Origin: Phoma sp. XZ068
Lineage: Eukaryota; Ascomycota; Dothideomycetes; Pleosporales; Didymellaceae
Direction of reading: 5' to 3'
Length of the DNA stretch: 64,000 nucleotides
Assembly (NCBI GenBank): GCA_004835665.1
Contig: RBKR01000005.1
Location: 248,001-312,000 of the forward strand
Shown: piece by piece, positions 1-9,868 of the stretch
Numbering within the stretch: the first letter of the stretch is position 1
Layout of the letters: each line of letters begins with the position of its first letter
The notes under the pieces: model-generated
What the model saw: the letters and a program-made list of their open reading frames with translations, nothing else
Told to the model about the DNA's origin: nothing
Database searches by the model: none
Position numbers and translations under genes: made by a program

Positions 1-2557
1 TCGCCTTCCATGTCGCGCCGGTAGTTGAACTACCCCTCACGACCCCCCTCATCACCACCGATGAGGCATAATATCACTTGCACAAGATTGTAATGGCGGT
101 GTTTTGGCATAACGGCGAAATGACTGCGTTTTGAGCGTTGTTTGGGTGCACGTTTTCTGCGGCGCGTGCGCCTCTATGGCGGATGATCCTGATTCTGGTT
201 GTGGTTCTGATTCTGCGGCATTCATTCTGTTTATTGTTATGTGTGGCTTCGGCACGCTTGCTTCCTAATGATACCCCTCTGCTACTTATCCTGGTGGTTT
301 TGGGCGAGTGGCTTCATGTTGTTTGGTATGTGCTTTGAGCGTAGAATTTGCAATCAATAGCGTTTTCGACTCGGCCACATACTCTTCTAAATCTTGGACG
401 TTTCACAGTGAGGAGTACATTGTCGGTGTGGAGGTGGCCGTAATATAACAGCGTTTCCTATTGCTTGATACTCTAAATCATGCAGAGGGCCAGTCCGCAC
501 AACAACGCTCAACAAGCAGTGCGTAATATTTCGAGTTTCATACCCTCCTCCATCCCACCTTCACCCTAACTTCCCATCCAATCTAGTGCAAGCATGTTCC
601 TCCTTGGTCACCGCCTTACCCTATACACCAAGCATTCATCCCCATCAACCATCCGCCCCCTACGAAGTCATAGATCCCTATCCTCAAGTACACAGAACAC
701 GTGGTATCCGTCAACGCACCAAAACTCACCAGGATCCACGCACTCCCCGTGTCTGCAGCGTAGGTGGTGCATGCACGGCTAGTCTAGCACGTCTCGTCTA
801 CGCCAGCGAATCCCCACGCCATCGTGCGAGCGCAATAGCCGAGACTTCATTGAAAAAGCAAAGTGAGGCTCCCTTGGGGGAGCGAGGACTGTTTGTTCCC
901 TTCTGCATTCGCTTGAAGGTCGATCTCAACGTTAATCGAATGGACGTTGGGATTTTCTTCTTTCGAGGATCGAGCGGAGGCGGTTTATGGTGGGACTGGA
1001 CATGCTGATTGGAGGGGTGTAGTCTGGACTGTGGGTTCTAGGGAGTGGCGTGTGGGGTGTGCATACTGTGGTACATTTACTCTGCTGATGCTGTATTGTT
1101 CAGTTGGTTGGAATCGAGATAGTTGCAGTGGGTTTGTGAAGCTGTTAATTCGAGGTATAGTGAGTGTTGGTTATTCGCTGATTTGTTGGTATTATATTAA
1201 GTAGCCGGAGTGTGTAACATGAGTGAGGTTACTTGATGAGGTCTTTTCAGTCGGCCTACACGATGAGGTAAGGATGGAGATAATTGCCCAAGGTTGAGTT
1301 GTTCTACAAGTTTGAACGAAGCAACGGGGTAATTCAGATATCAGAAAAGCGCCCTTCCTCGCCTTACCATGTCTCATCGGATTGTGCAATACGCCTCATG
1401 GAAAGAAAAAAGTTCATGATCGATTCCCTTTACTACTTTGAGGTGCTGGATACAACTGAGTCAACGTTGGAGTTGTGCGATTACGCTACGGTGGGAAGGT
1501 ATACTCAGTCAAGTGCGAACGAAATCCTGGGAGTGAAGAAACAGGAAAGTAATCTAGAAGGCTGAAGAAATATCGAGTGGCCTGCACACAATATTAGAGT
1601 CGAATAATAAGACTATACGCCTTTGTTTCTTGAAACTCCTCATACTTCATAGTGAGAGGCATATTTGGACCGAAAGAGATGGTCCGGTCATAAAATACTC
1701 CCAACAGAGAATGTTCACAAGCTCCTCGATCTCGAGTCGTGCAATCGCTATGCCCTGCTTACGCTGAAAGTGAGGTGAAGTGAGGTGGTGTTCTAGTCCG
1801 TCCGGCTGAAGAAGGACAAAACCTCCGACCGGCGGTTGTGGCGGTTGTGGCTGGGTCTGGCCATCTCCAACGAACCTCACCACATTTCATCGCTTTGACA
1901 ATCATCCTTCTTCCAGAACGAATTTACTGTATATGATCAATAAACCACTGAACAGTCACCTTCACATTTGTACAGAGGAAAACGGACTTCGCGCCGTACT
2001 AGCTTCAATACACTGCCTTCGCTTTCATTTCAACCAGACGCGATTCCTACTAGCATCACACCACGCATCGACAGCCTGATCTTAGCTACAAGCCCAGAGA
2101 GTCTTGGATCCAGCCACATCTTCGGAATTTTAACCATCCAGTATGTCTGGCAAGATCACTGGGGCTAAGGAGGGTGTAGTGCGGGACATGTGCTTGCATC
2201 GACCTAGATGTATTCACATTGTTGTACCACAACTCTACATCTTCTGATCACAGCCACTCACAGCTAATGCCTCAGGGTAAATACGCCCATATGTTTCAAG
2301 ATGGATGCAACTGCCGACGCAAGCGACCTTGGCACCTCCACTGGATGGCAGTCGTTCATGGCGCAACTGTTGAAAGTTCGTGGCTGCGTTACTGTGGATG
2401 GACAAAAGGCTAGAATCCGAGCTGAGAAGCTGTGTCTTGGAAGTTATTAGTACACCATTTGCGTTGCACCCAACGTCGAGCAACGTATTGATCCTCGGTT
2501 TCAATACCCACACTCTTCGCGCACAACTTGGTATTCAATCTCAACGAGGTGGTGATC
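1..2557. other. gene-sparse left flank
   Basis: No open frame here has an ATG start, good composition and plausible introns together. The longest frames (586-1008 and 1284-1565 on the plus strand) are low-complexity or begin at non-ATG codons. The last part, roughly 1.9-2.5 kb, may be the promoter and 5' leader of the secreted-peptide gene that begins at 2558, but I see no clear TATA box. I see nothing else that can be named. Confidence 0.5.
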
Positions 2558-2994
2558 ATGAAGCTCATGATTGTTCTCGCCGCACTCGCAGCAGCCGCCA
2601 CAGCTGCTCCTGCTGCTGTACCTGAGGCCGACGCTGTCCCTGAGGCTGTACCTGAGGCTGGTAAGTTTACATCTCGTTTCTGTACACGAATGCAGCCGTT
2701 CGGTCTAGTTGAGTTGTTCTGATCATTGTAGGTCGATCTTGGTCCCGAGATCCTGAACCAGGTCGCTCATGGTCTCGAGATCCAGAGCCAGGTCGCTCAT
2801 GGTCCCGTGATCCAGAGCCAGGCCGTTCGTGGTCCCGGGATGCAGGTCGTTCATGGTCTCGGGAGCCAGAGCCAGGTCGCTCGTGGGCGAGGGAGCCAGA
2901 GCCAGGCCGCCCCTGGGCTAGAGAACCAGAGCCAGGTCGTTCGTGGTCCAGAGACGCAGACGCCGACAACGCAGGACGAGTCTGGAAGGAATAG
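2558..2994 (+). CDS. secreted tandem-decapeptide repeat protein
   Basis: Two exons, 2558-2660 and 2732-2994, joined in frame across a 71-bp intron (donor GTAAGT, acceptor TGTAG), give 121 residues. Residues 1-17 or so are a classical signal peptide (MKLMIVLAALAAAATAA). An acidic Pro/Ala/Glu/Val segment follows. The intron falls exactly at the start of eight head-to-tail repeats of consensus GRSWSRDPEP: five are ten residues long, the fourth is shortened to GRSWSRDA, later copies read REPEP or WAREPEP, and the eighth runs into a short tail ending in VWKE. There is no Cys and no Lys-Arg Kex2 site; each unit has two single Arg residues. Signal peptide, pro-region and identical peptide units match the general plan of fungal alpha-pheromone and RiPP precursors, but I do not recognise this sequence. 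It could also be a cell-wall or effector-like repeat protein. The start codon is the ATG that begins the signal peptide; upstream in-frame residues begin at a non-ATG codon. Confidence 0.72.
2732..2964 (+). repeat. 30-bp coding tandem repeat, 8 units
   Basis: Units begin at about 2732, 2761, 2791, 2821, 2845, 2875, 2905 and 2935. Period is 30 bp, apart from one 24-bp unit (2821-2844). Third codon positions vary between units while the encoded Trp, Arg and Gly stay fixed, which suggests selection on the peptide rather than a very recent expansion. The array lies entirely in exon 2 of the gene at 2558-2994. Confidence 0.85.
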
Positions 2995-3526
2995 GCAGAC
3001 CGATCTCCATGGGTAGAAGAGCCTTGCGGAGGTTGATCCAGCAAGAGTAGATTGAACGAAGGATGTGGTGGATAGTTCCACGTCTCTTTTGCAGGACAGA
3101 TGCTACTTGAGTAGAGGCAGGACATGATTTCAATCCTGTGTGTTGAATCAAATCGACAAGTGTACTTAGCATCTCTCATAGTTCAAACCGAACTTCGCAG
3201 TGGTTGTACATGGACTTTGTCAAGCTTGGTGGGCCGGAAAAGTGACCATCAGTTTCAACAAATACGAGCTGGATGCATACAAGCACGATAAAAGACAGGG
3301 TCATTGACAGCTCAAACACTTCACTGTTGCTATTAGCAAATCTGTGATCATCCTGTATATTAAGCAAATTGTAAAACGTGGACCTGAAAGGGAAGATATA
3401 TGACGATAGGAGTAGGGTCAAAAAGGGGGGAGTTTGCGGGTCACAAAGAAAGGCAATATTGAAGTGACTGCATGCATTAGATCTTGGCGCTAGTTCACGG
3501 TACCTTCTCGCGACTCAATTTACCAT
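2995..3526. other. intergenic, convergent gene ends
   Basis: This stretch separates the plus-strand repeat-protein gene from the minus-strand membrane-protein gene, whose 3' ends face each other. It should hold both 3' UTRs. I see no convincing gene or repeat in it. Confidence 0.5.
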
Positions 3527-5206
3527 CTACGGCCCGACCATCAACGTTGGTTTCAACCCAGCTTCCACACCCCACACCCTACTCTCATCATTAATGGTAT
3601 TCGTTTCCACATTCCCAGCTTCCACCGCCGCATCACCCACCTCCGCGCCCTTGCCTTTGACTTTCATCTCCGAACTGCTCTCGTCACCCGACCCGGCCAC
3701 CGACCCGGCTGCGGAACCCCCTGCCTGTCCTAGCCCTCGTGCCGCAATCTCAACAGGGTCATAGCCAACGCAGATGTCCTTTCCTTCCACTCTCCACCGA
3801 CCCCACAGCGCCATGACTGTAGCTAGTAGAGGAACTAGAAGAATAGCGAGCACTGACTTGCCATACACCCACACCTGCTCCCTATCACTGCTCTCGATAG
3901 TCACCCTTGCTGCACCCGGCGCTCGCACAAATGCCATCAGTGTAGCTGCGTCAAAGTTGCGCTCAAAGCGGCGTGCAACAGCGGGAGCACCGCTGTTCGT
4001 ATCGTTGATATTAAGATAGTTCAGCAAGAACAATCCGATCGGAGTCTGATACAGGGAGTTGAATGCTGCGCCGCCAGCCTGCGCAGTGAACGTGTACGGC
4101 GACGCATACGAATCGCTGGTCCATATGCGACGCCAGGCGCCGAACATGGTGTAGTCTGCGCGTTCGAAGGAGTCGCGGTCTAGTGTGGGACTAGATGAGC
4201 CGGTCTGCGAGATGGTGACGTTGCCCATTAGGAGCATGCAGTCGATGGTGTTGATATTGGGGACGGCGGTCCCGTCTGAGCCGATGATTGGCGTCCAGGC
4301 GCCGAAGACAACGGACCACCAGCCCTTGCAGGATGGATCGTCGAGGTTCTCTTCGCATATCGAGGTCCAGCCGGTCGTGAAGTTGGCTATGGTGGCTTGG
4401 GACGAGGAGCTGAGTGTTACGCAGAGATTGCTGTTGTGAGAGCTGCACAGCGTGCCGGAAGAGGTGTTTCCAAATACGATTCCGATCTTATTAGGGTTTG
4501 GGAGTACTGACGGCTCGCAGCTAGCGAAGATCGCAGCGGATTTCGCAGTGATAGCACAGCGGTCATCAGAAGATGGACATAGAGGTGCACTGGGAGTTGT
4601 GAGGTTGCTCATTGAAGCCAAAGCCGCGATCTCATGGAGATTATCCTTGAAGTTCCCACCGTTGTACGCGAAATTCGATTTGTCGATGAAGCCGGTAAAT
4701 TGGTCCTCAGTAGCGTCGTTGACGGACGTCGATGTATCGGTCGAGGTACGCTGTGATATGCCAGTGAGGAGAACAGGGCCGACGATGGACATGGCGAGGA
4801 GGAAGAGTCCAGAGAAACGTAGTAGCCAGGAGCATCCATCCAGAACATAAGTCAAACGGCCCAGAGGTGAGGTGCTCCATTGTGCCAGCCGACGGGACTC
4901 GCCTACAGTGAGTTTGGTTTGGACATTGCGAGGTGTTAACTTGCGCCAAAGAGAATTCTCCACGCTTCTTGAGACAAGACCCGAGGTCGAAGCCGATAGC
5001 AAAGCTGCTATGAGGCCCACTGCAACGGTTGGCTTGATGGCGCCGAAATGATCGGTATTCGGATGAATCAGGGAGTTCAGATGGTAGATTTGCGGTGAAA
5101 TGAAGAGGAGGATCAGCAGAATGTAGCAGATAAAGCTGAGGACGAAAAGGACTATCGACACAAGAATGCTGAACGTCTTTGTGTCGAGAAAACTTGGCTT
5201 TGACAT
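3527..5206 (-). CDS. multi-pass membrane protein with large extracellular loop
   Basis: A single exon of 559 residues from an ATG at 5206. Two hydrophobic segments lie in the first 80 residues and a third at about 130-155. A long polar region rich in Ser, Thr, Asn and spaced Cys pairs (about 160-440) follows, probably outside the cell or in the lumen. Another hydrophobic segment comes at about 455-475, and the tail (about 480-559) is Gly/Ser/Glu-rich and likely cytoplasmic. This layout is common in uncharacterised fungal membrane proteins; I cannot name a family or activity. The gene at 54432-56467 has the same overall layout. It could be a surface receptor, sensor or scaffold; the sequence does not decide. 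Confidence 0.85.
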   Translation of the reverse strand: MSKPSFLDTKTFSILVSIVLFVLSFICYILLILLFISPQIYHLNSLIHPNTDHFGAIKPTVAVGLIAALLSASTSGLVSRSVENSLWRKLTPRNVQTKLTVGESRRLAQWSTSPLGRLTYVLDGCSWLLRFSGLFLLAMSIVGPVLLTGISQRTSTDTSTSVNDATEDQFTGFIDKSNFAYNGGNFKDNLHEIAALASMSNLTTPSAPLCPSSDDRCAITAKSAAIFASCEPSVLPNPNKIGIVFGNTSSGTLCSSHNSNLCVTLSSSSQATIANFTTGWTSICEENLDDPSCKGWWSVVFGAWTPIIGSDGTAVPNINTIDCMLLMGNVTISQTGSSSPTLDRDSFERADYTMFGAWRRIWTSDSYASPYTFTAQAGGAAFNSLYQTPIGLFLLNYLNINDTNSGAPAVARRFERNFDAATLMAFVRAPGAARVTIESSDREQVWVYGKSVLAILLVPLLATVMALWGRWRVEGKDICVGYDPVEIAARGLGQAGGSAAGSVAGSGDESSSEMKVKGKGAEVGDAAVEAGNVETNTINDESRVWGVEAGLKPTLMVGP

Positions 5207-5583
5207 GTTGGAGGAAGTCTCAATCGATGGTCAAAAAGGGACCTTAGGCACAAAAACGCCAGAGCAAGTCACCTAGATATAGAAGTACGACTACACTTGA
5301 GATTGAGACTGATACTTCCGACCAAAGCCCCTCCGTCCGGAAGCTTGCCGAGTCAACCCCTCTCGGGCAGCTAGTCAATCAGGGAGTTGTATTAGCCCTA
5401 GTATCGAGAGCCCTTCCTACGACTCAATAACTCGAATTTAAGCTCCAAATCACAGTGCTAAGCATTTTTTGCTAAAGGCTTGATTTACCAGACCTATTGC
5501 GTGACACGATAAGCGAGGAGCTGAGTGCGGCTGACCGCCAACCGCGCCGCTGAAACGCACGTGAACACAACTCCCTGATAATC

Positions 5584-5690
5584 TCAGTTTAGTCCCTTAT
5601 ACTCTCCGATTAGTCCCTCACACTCTTCAATCAGACCTTTACAATTTCAGATTAGTTCCTTACCATCTTAGATTAGTAGGAAGCCACTTT
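5584..5690. repeat. degenerate 21-bp tandem repeat
   Basis: About four to five units of roughly 21 bp with core gattagtcccttacactct (compare units near 5585, 5607, 5628 and 5649). Units differ from each other by several bases. The block is non-coding and lies about 400 bp upstream of the membrane-protein gene at 3527-5206. Confidence 0.7.
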
Positions 5691-5819
5691 AGATTTCCAG
5701 GGCGACAATCTAGATTATCAGGGATTTATGACATCGTAGTCCCAAGGTTTACTTCACCGGTTGCCTGGCTTGTGGCTGTGCTTGTTAGGAGCAGGCGTTT
5801 AGGCAGTGAGCCTTGCGGT

Positions 5820-6255
5820 AAGGCATCGACGCAACCAGCGTCAACACAATCAGCATCAGTACAACCAGCTCTAACACAACTAGCACCGATACCACTAGCA
5901 CAAAAACATCCAGCAACAACACAAGCATTTTAAAGTAAGTTGTATTGATTAACGCAACTAGTATTAACGAAACCAGCATCCACACAAGTATATCAACACA
6001 ACTGGTGTTACGACAACTAGCATCCATGTATTCAGCACCCACACATCCAGCATTGACAAGTCTAGCATAACCACATCCGGCATTACCACATCCAGCACAA
6101 ACACACCCAGCATCCATTCAACACCATCACCACAACTAGCATCCATGTATTCAGCACCCACACATCCAGCATTGACAAGTCTAGCATAACCACATCCGGC
6201 ATTACCACATCCAGCACAAACACACCCAGCACCCATTCAACACCATCACCACAAC
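5820..6255. repeat. CCAGCA-rich minisatellite with a 119-bp tandem duplication
   Basis: The plus strand is dense in short imperfect units such as ccagcatc, ccagcac and acaactagca. Within it, about 6013-6131 is repeated almost base for base at 6132-6250, with only a couple of substitutions near the unit ends (for example catccattc against cacccattc). The 119-bp period is not a multiple of three, which argues against coding function. Confidence 0.85.
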
Positions 6256-6715
6256 CAACGTACCAAACTCGCCGACCGGAAATCAAGCAGTCTCATACTG
6301 AAAACTTTATCACTGAAAAGCCCACCACCGCAAGCTTACCAGCACCTGCCCATTGAAAAATGAAATTTTTAACAAGTACAGCTTATCATACAAGTAAGAC
6401 GGACCTTGCTGCAGTAGTGTTTCCTAGATAGCTAGATGGTTGGCTCTATGTGTAGGTTAGACTTGTAACCTTCTATAAGTAGTCCTCACGAACGGTGGGT
6501 TCTCCATTCTTACTTTCGTCTCTCTAATCTACTCGACATACCGCATTATTCGCTAAGGATGGACAACACACTTGTCTTTGAGACTGCATGTCGGATTAGC
6601 AGTATGCTATGAAGGAAGTTGGTAGATAGTGAGTGAGTGATGTATTCTGACTACATTGCTTCAAGCAGATAGCGATAATTCTCTTATCAAGCCTATCCAA
6701 ACGCAGCACTACGCA

Positions 6716-9408
6716 CTACCGCCCACTCCCAGCAGCAACCTTCCTATTCCTCTTCATCAGCGCCCCCAACTTCCTCTCCAAAACCTCCTGCTCCCTCCTC
6801 GCCCCCACCATCGCCGCCTCCGCCTCCTCAAGACTCAACAGACTCCTCCTCTCCAAATCCCTCCGCCCATCCCTCTCAGGCCACCCCACCTTCTCCAACC
6901 CCTCCAGCACACGACGCACATTAACATCGCCCTGCTGCCCCAACGCACCATGATCCCACACGCCCATGCCCAGCCCCGCACCTACCAGCCCTTCGAGACC
7001 ACGCACGTACACGCCGCCAGACTTGTCGCTAGCCATGGACGCGAGACCGTCGATTTCGGTGCTCCCGACTGCCCCGCCTTCGACGACCGCACGCGCAGCT
7101 TTTTCGAATCGCCCCGCTTGGATCGAGATGTTACTTGTTCCGCTTCCTGGGGCACCGCCGACGGCAGCCATTTCCGGACGCGGGTGGTTAGGGGGAGGGT
7201 TGTCTGTGCGGGGAAGGACGAATTGGTTTAGGTATGCGCCTGCGTCTGCGGGGGTTTGTTGCTGGACGGGTGGGGAGTTCTGGATGGTGGCGAAGTCTGT
7301 GGGGTGGACGGGGGGGAGGTGCTGGGAGTAGGTTGCGGGGTCGAATTTGAGGGTGTTGGTTGGTGAGTTGGGGAGTTTTTTGCCGGCTTCTTTGAGGGCG
7401 GTGGCGATGGCGGGGAGGACGTCCGAGGAGGTGTAGGGTGCGGTGTGGTGGGGGGAGGTGCGTGAGGAGGGGTGGAATCGCAGGTAGCCTGTCAGTTGCT
7501 CGATTTGGGATTCGAGGGAGAGGGCTTTTTCTTCGAGGTCGTTGGTGAGTCCCCAGAGGAATTTGCCGTTGGGGGTGATGAGGGTGCGGGAGTCGGGTTT
7601 GCCTTCAGGGCCGCTGAGACGCACAGGTTTCTTCTTTGCTAGGGCGTCGAGATCGGCTTCAGAGAAGTGGATCTTGAGGTCTGGCGGCGATGTTGGGTGG
7701 CCAGACTGCACTGTTCGCGAACCATGCGTCAGGGTTGACGAAAGCGGCTTGAAGAACTCGAGTGCTGAAACGAGCATCTCGCCCGTCTTCTGGAGATCGC
7801 CGAGCACCGACTGCGCGCTTGGCTCGCGCCTGTCCTTCGCCTCTTCAGTGTGGACTTCGGGCTCTGGAGTTGCGCTCGCAGAGTTGTGAGCAGACTGTGC
7901 TTTGACGGAGGCAACGATTGGTGCCTCTGGTGGTTCCTCCTCCACGGTCACACTCTTTGGCGAAGCAGGCTGGCTTTTGGCGGCAGCAGCCATAGCAGAG
8001 GCCATAGCAGCAACTGGCTTGGGGGTTGTGGATGGCTTCTTAGCCTTCTTCTTGCGGCCAATGATAGGGGCTTGCACAACCTCAACATCAGACCCGTTCT
8101 CAGCGGCCTCCTTCTCCTCTTCCTGTCGCTTTCGCTCCTGCCTGTTTTTCTTTGCCTGCGCTTTTGTGATCTTCCTGACCGGAGCGGAGCCAACGATGGT
8201 GTTAGGAGGTGGAGAGCTCGCCCTCGAAATCATGCCCGATGTCATAGAGGCTGTATCAGACACCAGGTCGCTGGCGGGGGTGCCAGGCGGATTCAATGAA
8301 GCGATACTCGCCTGTCTAGACCTCAACTTGTCCATCGTAGGGATCTGAGGAAGGGGTGGGGTTGGCGCAGCCACAGCGGGGGCCGTTTCTACCTTTGGAG
8401 TGGATACCAGTCGCAGTGTTCGTGGAGCGGCCGTGTGCTTGATGGGCGATGGTGCAGCCGCTACAGCAGGACTTGGAGGTACCGAAGGAGTTGTAGTTGG
8501 GAGTGTGCGCACATTCTTCGTTTGCGACTGGCGCGAAGCCGCTGGTGCCACCTCTTTCTCGACAATCTTGGTAGGTGGAATATCAAGTTTGCCGGGGTGT
8601 TGTCGTTTAGTGGTTGTACTAGGAGCTTCAGTAGCAGTCGAAGGTTCTACAGCGAGCATCGTTTGGCTGCTATCCTCCACTAGGTTCGCTGGCTTGTCTG
8701 CTTTATCGGCCTTCTTGCCGGCTGCCTTGCTCTTCGCCGTGGACTTTGCTGGTGTTTCAGGCGTAGTCTTCTTCTCCTTCGTTTCTGACTTCTTCGTCGG
8801 GGTCTCTACCGATGCCTTGATTGCTTCCGTCGAAGCCTGTACTTTCGCACTGAAAGTCTTGGTGGGCGACTTTGTAGGTGTTGCAGGCACTGCTTTCGAG
8901 CTTACGACGGGCGCGACGTCAGCCGCTTCAGCAACCTTAATGGGTTGCTTTCCTTTCTTTACTTTTGCGGAGTGCTCCGGCTTGACTGGTGTGACAGGAA
9001 CGACGGGCACAGCAGGCACGATAGTAGAGGAAGTAGTGCGGGACATTGGATGCGAACCTGGTCGAGAGCCTGGACGTGAGATGGATCCTTCCGCAACAGC
9101 TCGAGAAATCGCTGGTGCAGTGAAGCCTGGTGGAATAGATGGGGTTGACCGTCGAGGCTGCTCGAAGAATTGTCCACTCAATGGTGTCCCTAACGGACGT
9201 ACAGGCTCAGGCTCGTCATCATTGACAAGGGCATCGACTTCGAGCGAGGCTTGTTCCTCATCAGCGAACGTTGATCCTACTGTACCACTGGTCAGCAATA
9301 ATTCCGACAACAGCGTATAAGAAGAGATGCAGTCAACAATGAACCAACGACGGCGGTATAACGATGATCAACAACACTAGGCAACGCTGGCAAAGCACTT
9401 AAGTACAT
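6716..9408 (-). CDS. low-complexity coiled-coil protein next to Not4
   Basis: An open frame of more than 850 codons on the minus strand, ending at 6716. Its 5' end has no ATG in the main exon. My best model adds a first exon, 9408-9345 (starting MYLSALPALPS), and a 65-bp intron, 9344-9280, with a GCTGAC branch point and acceptor ACAG, giving about 875 residues; the donor (GTTCAT) is weak, so the start is tentative. The protein is rich in Pro, Ala, Ser, Thr and Lys. It has a basic charged stretch with QAKKNRQERKRQEEEKE near residue 390, a GRKKKAKK motif, an internal helical region (about 500-620), and a Glu/Arg-rich coiled coil at the C-terminus. No catalytic domain is visible. Phrases such as SIPPGF and the KNRQERK block remind me of C-terminal tails of filamentous-fungal Not4 proteins, so it could be a split-off or unjoined part of the upstream Not4 gene. 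Confidence 0.7.
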
Positions 9409-9868
9409 CAAATTGCAAAGGTAAATCTCTCGAGCATCTTCGTCACTTCAAAGGCAGAAGGATAGTAAGGAAGCCATCTCTCTATTAGAAAGTAAGCATG
9501 CCGACTAATAGCGGCAGGAAGGGGACGTTACGTACATGCGATGGCAATGACGAAGATGACGAGAGAAGTGTACCCAGGCGACTGGCAAAGCAGCATGTTC
9601 CACCCAAGTAAAGAAAGACATGACAAGATGCGAGGTATTGAAAATCCATGAAATCGTGCCAAAGCCAAAGACCTGTGCCCATGGCTGGCCGTTCATTAAC
9701 GCCGGGCAACTCAGTGTCTTTGCACCCGTTGGTATGCCGATGCAGTGCTGCCAAAACCCAAAACGCCATGCAGTCATTGCCGCAGAGAAAAGTACTACCG
9801 CAGAGAAAAGTACTAAGACAGTATATCTGACCCAGCGGGCGACTAATTATGTGAAAGAAGCGAAATGT
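9409..9868. other. intergenic between Not4 and the coiled-coil gene
   Basis: Presumed 3' UTR of Not4 plus promoter of the downstream minus-strand gene. It contains an 18-bp direct duplication (cgcagagaaaagtactac at 9781-9798, repeated with one change at 9799-9816). Two overlapping Trp-rich minus-strand frames (9485-9777) are open, but in different frames and without good support, so I do not call a gene. Confidence 0.5.

Larger units (their letters stand above)
5207..6715. other. intergenic with two tandem-repeat blocks
   Basis: Non-coding DNA upstream of the membrane-protein gene at 3527-5206. It contains a 21-bp tandem block near 5584-5690 and a minisatellite near 5820-6255, described separately. 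The minus-strand frames over the minisatellite are low-complexity products of the repeat and are not genes. The rest (about 6256-6715) shows nothing I can name. Confidence 0.6.

Noticed and set aside
586..1565. Open frames near the left edge
   Set aside because: No ATG with good context, no conserved motif, no intron signals; low support.
2667..3179. 170-residue minus-strand frame with RPGSGSRDHE repeats
   Set aside because: It is antisense to the tandem-decapeptide gene and arises from the same 30-bp array. It has no signal peptide or intron logic, while the plus strand has both.
5785..6286. Minus-strand Cys/Val/Leu-rich frames over the minisatellite
   Set aside because: They are translations of a 119-bp and CCAGCA repeat in overlapping frames; the 119-bp period breaks any fixed frame.
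8400..9320. 306-residue plus-strand frame
   Set aside because: Antisense to the Ala/Pro/Lys-rich coding frame of the coiled-coil gene; composition is that of a shadow.
9485..9777. Two overlapping Trp-rich minus-strand frames with a GTACGT donor
   Set aside because: Tempting as a small membrane protein, but two frames compete, no single acceptor gives a convincing second exon, and the region is expected 3' UTR and promoter.
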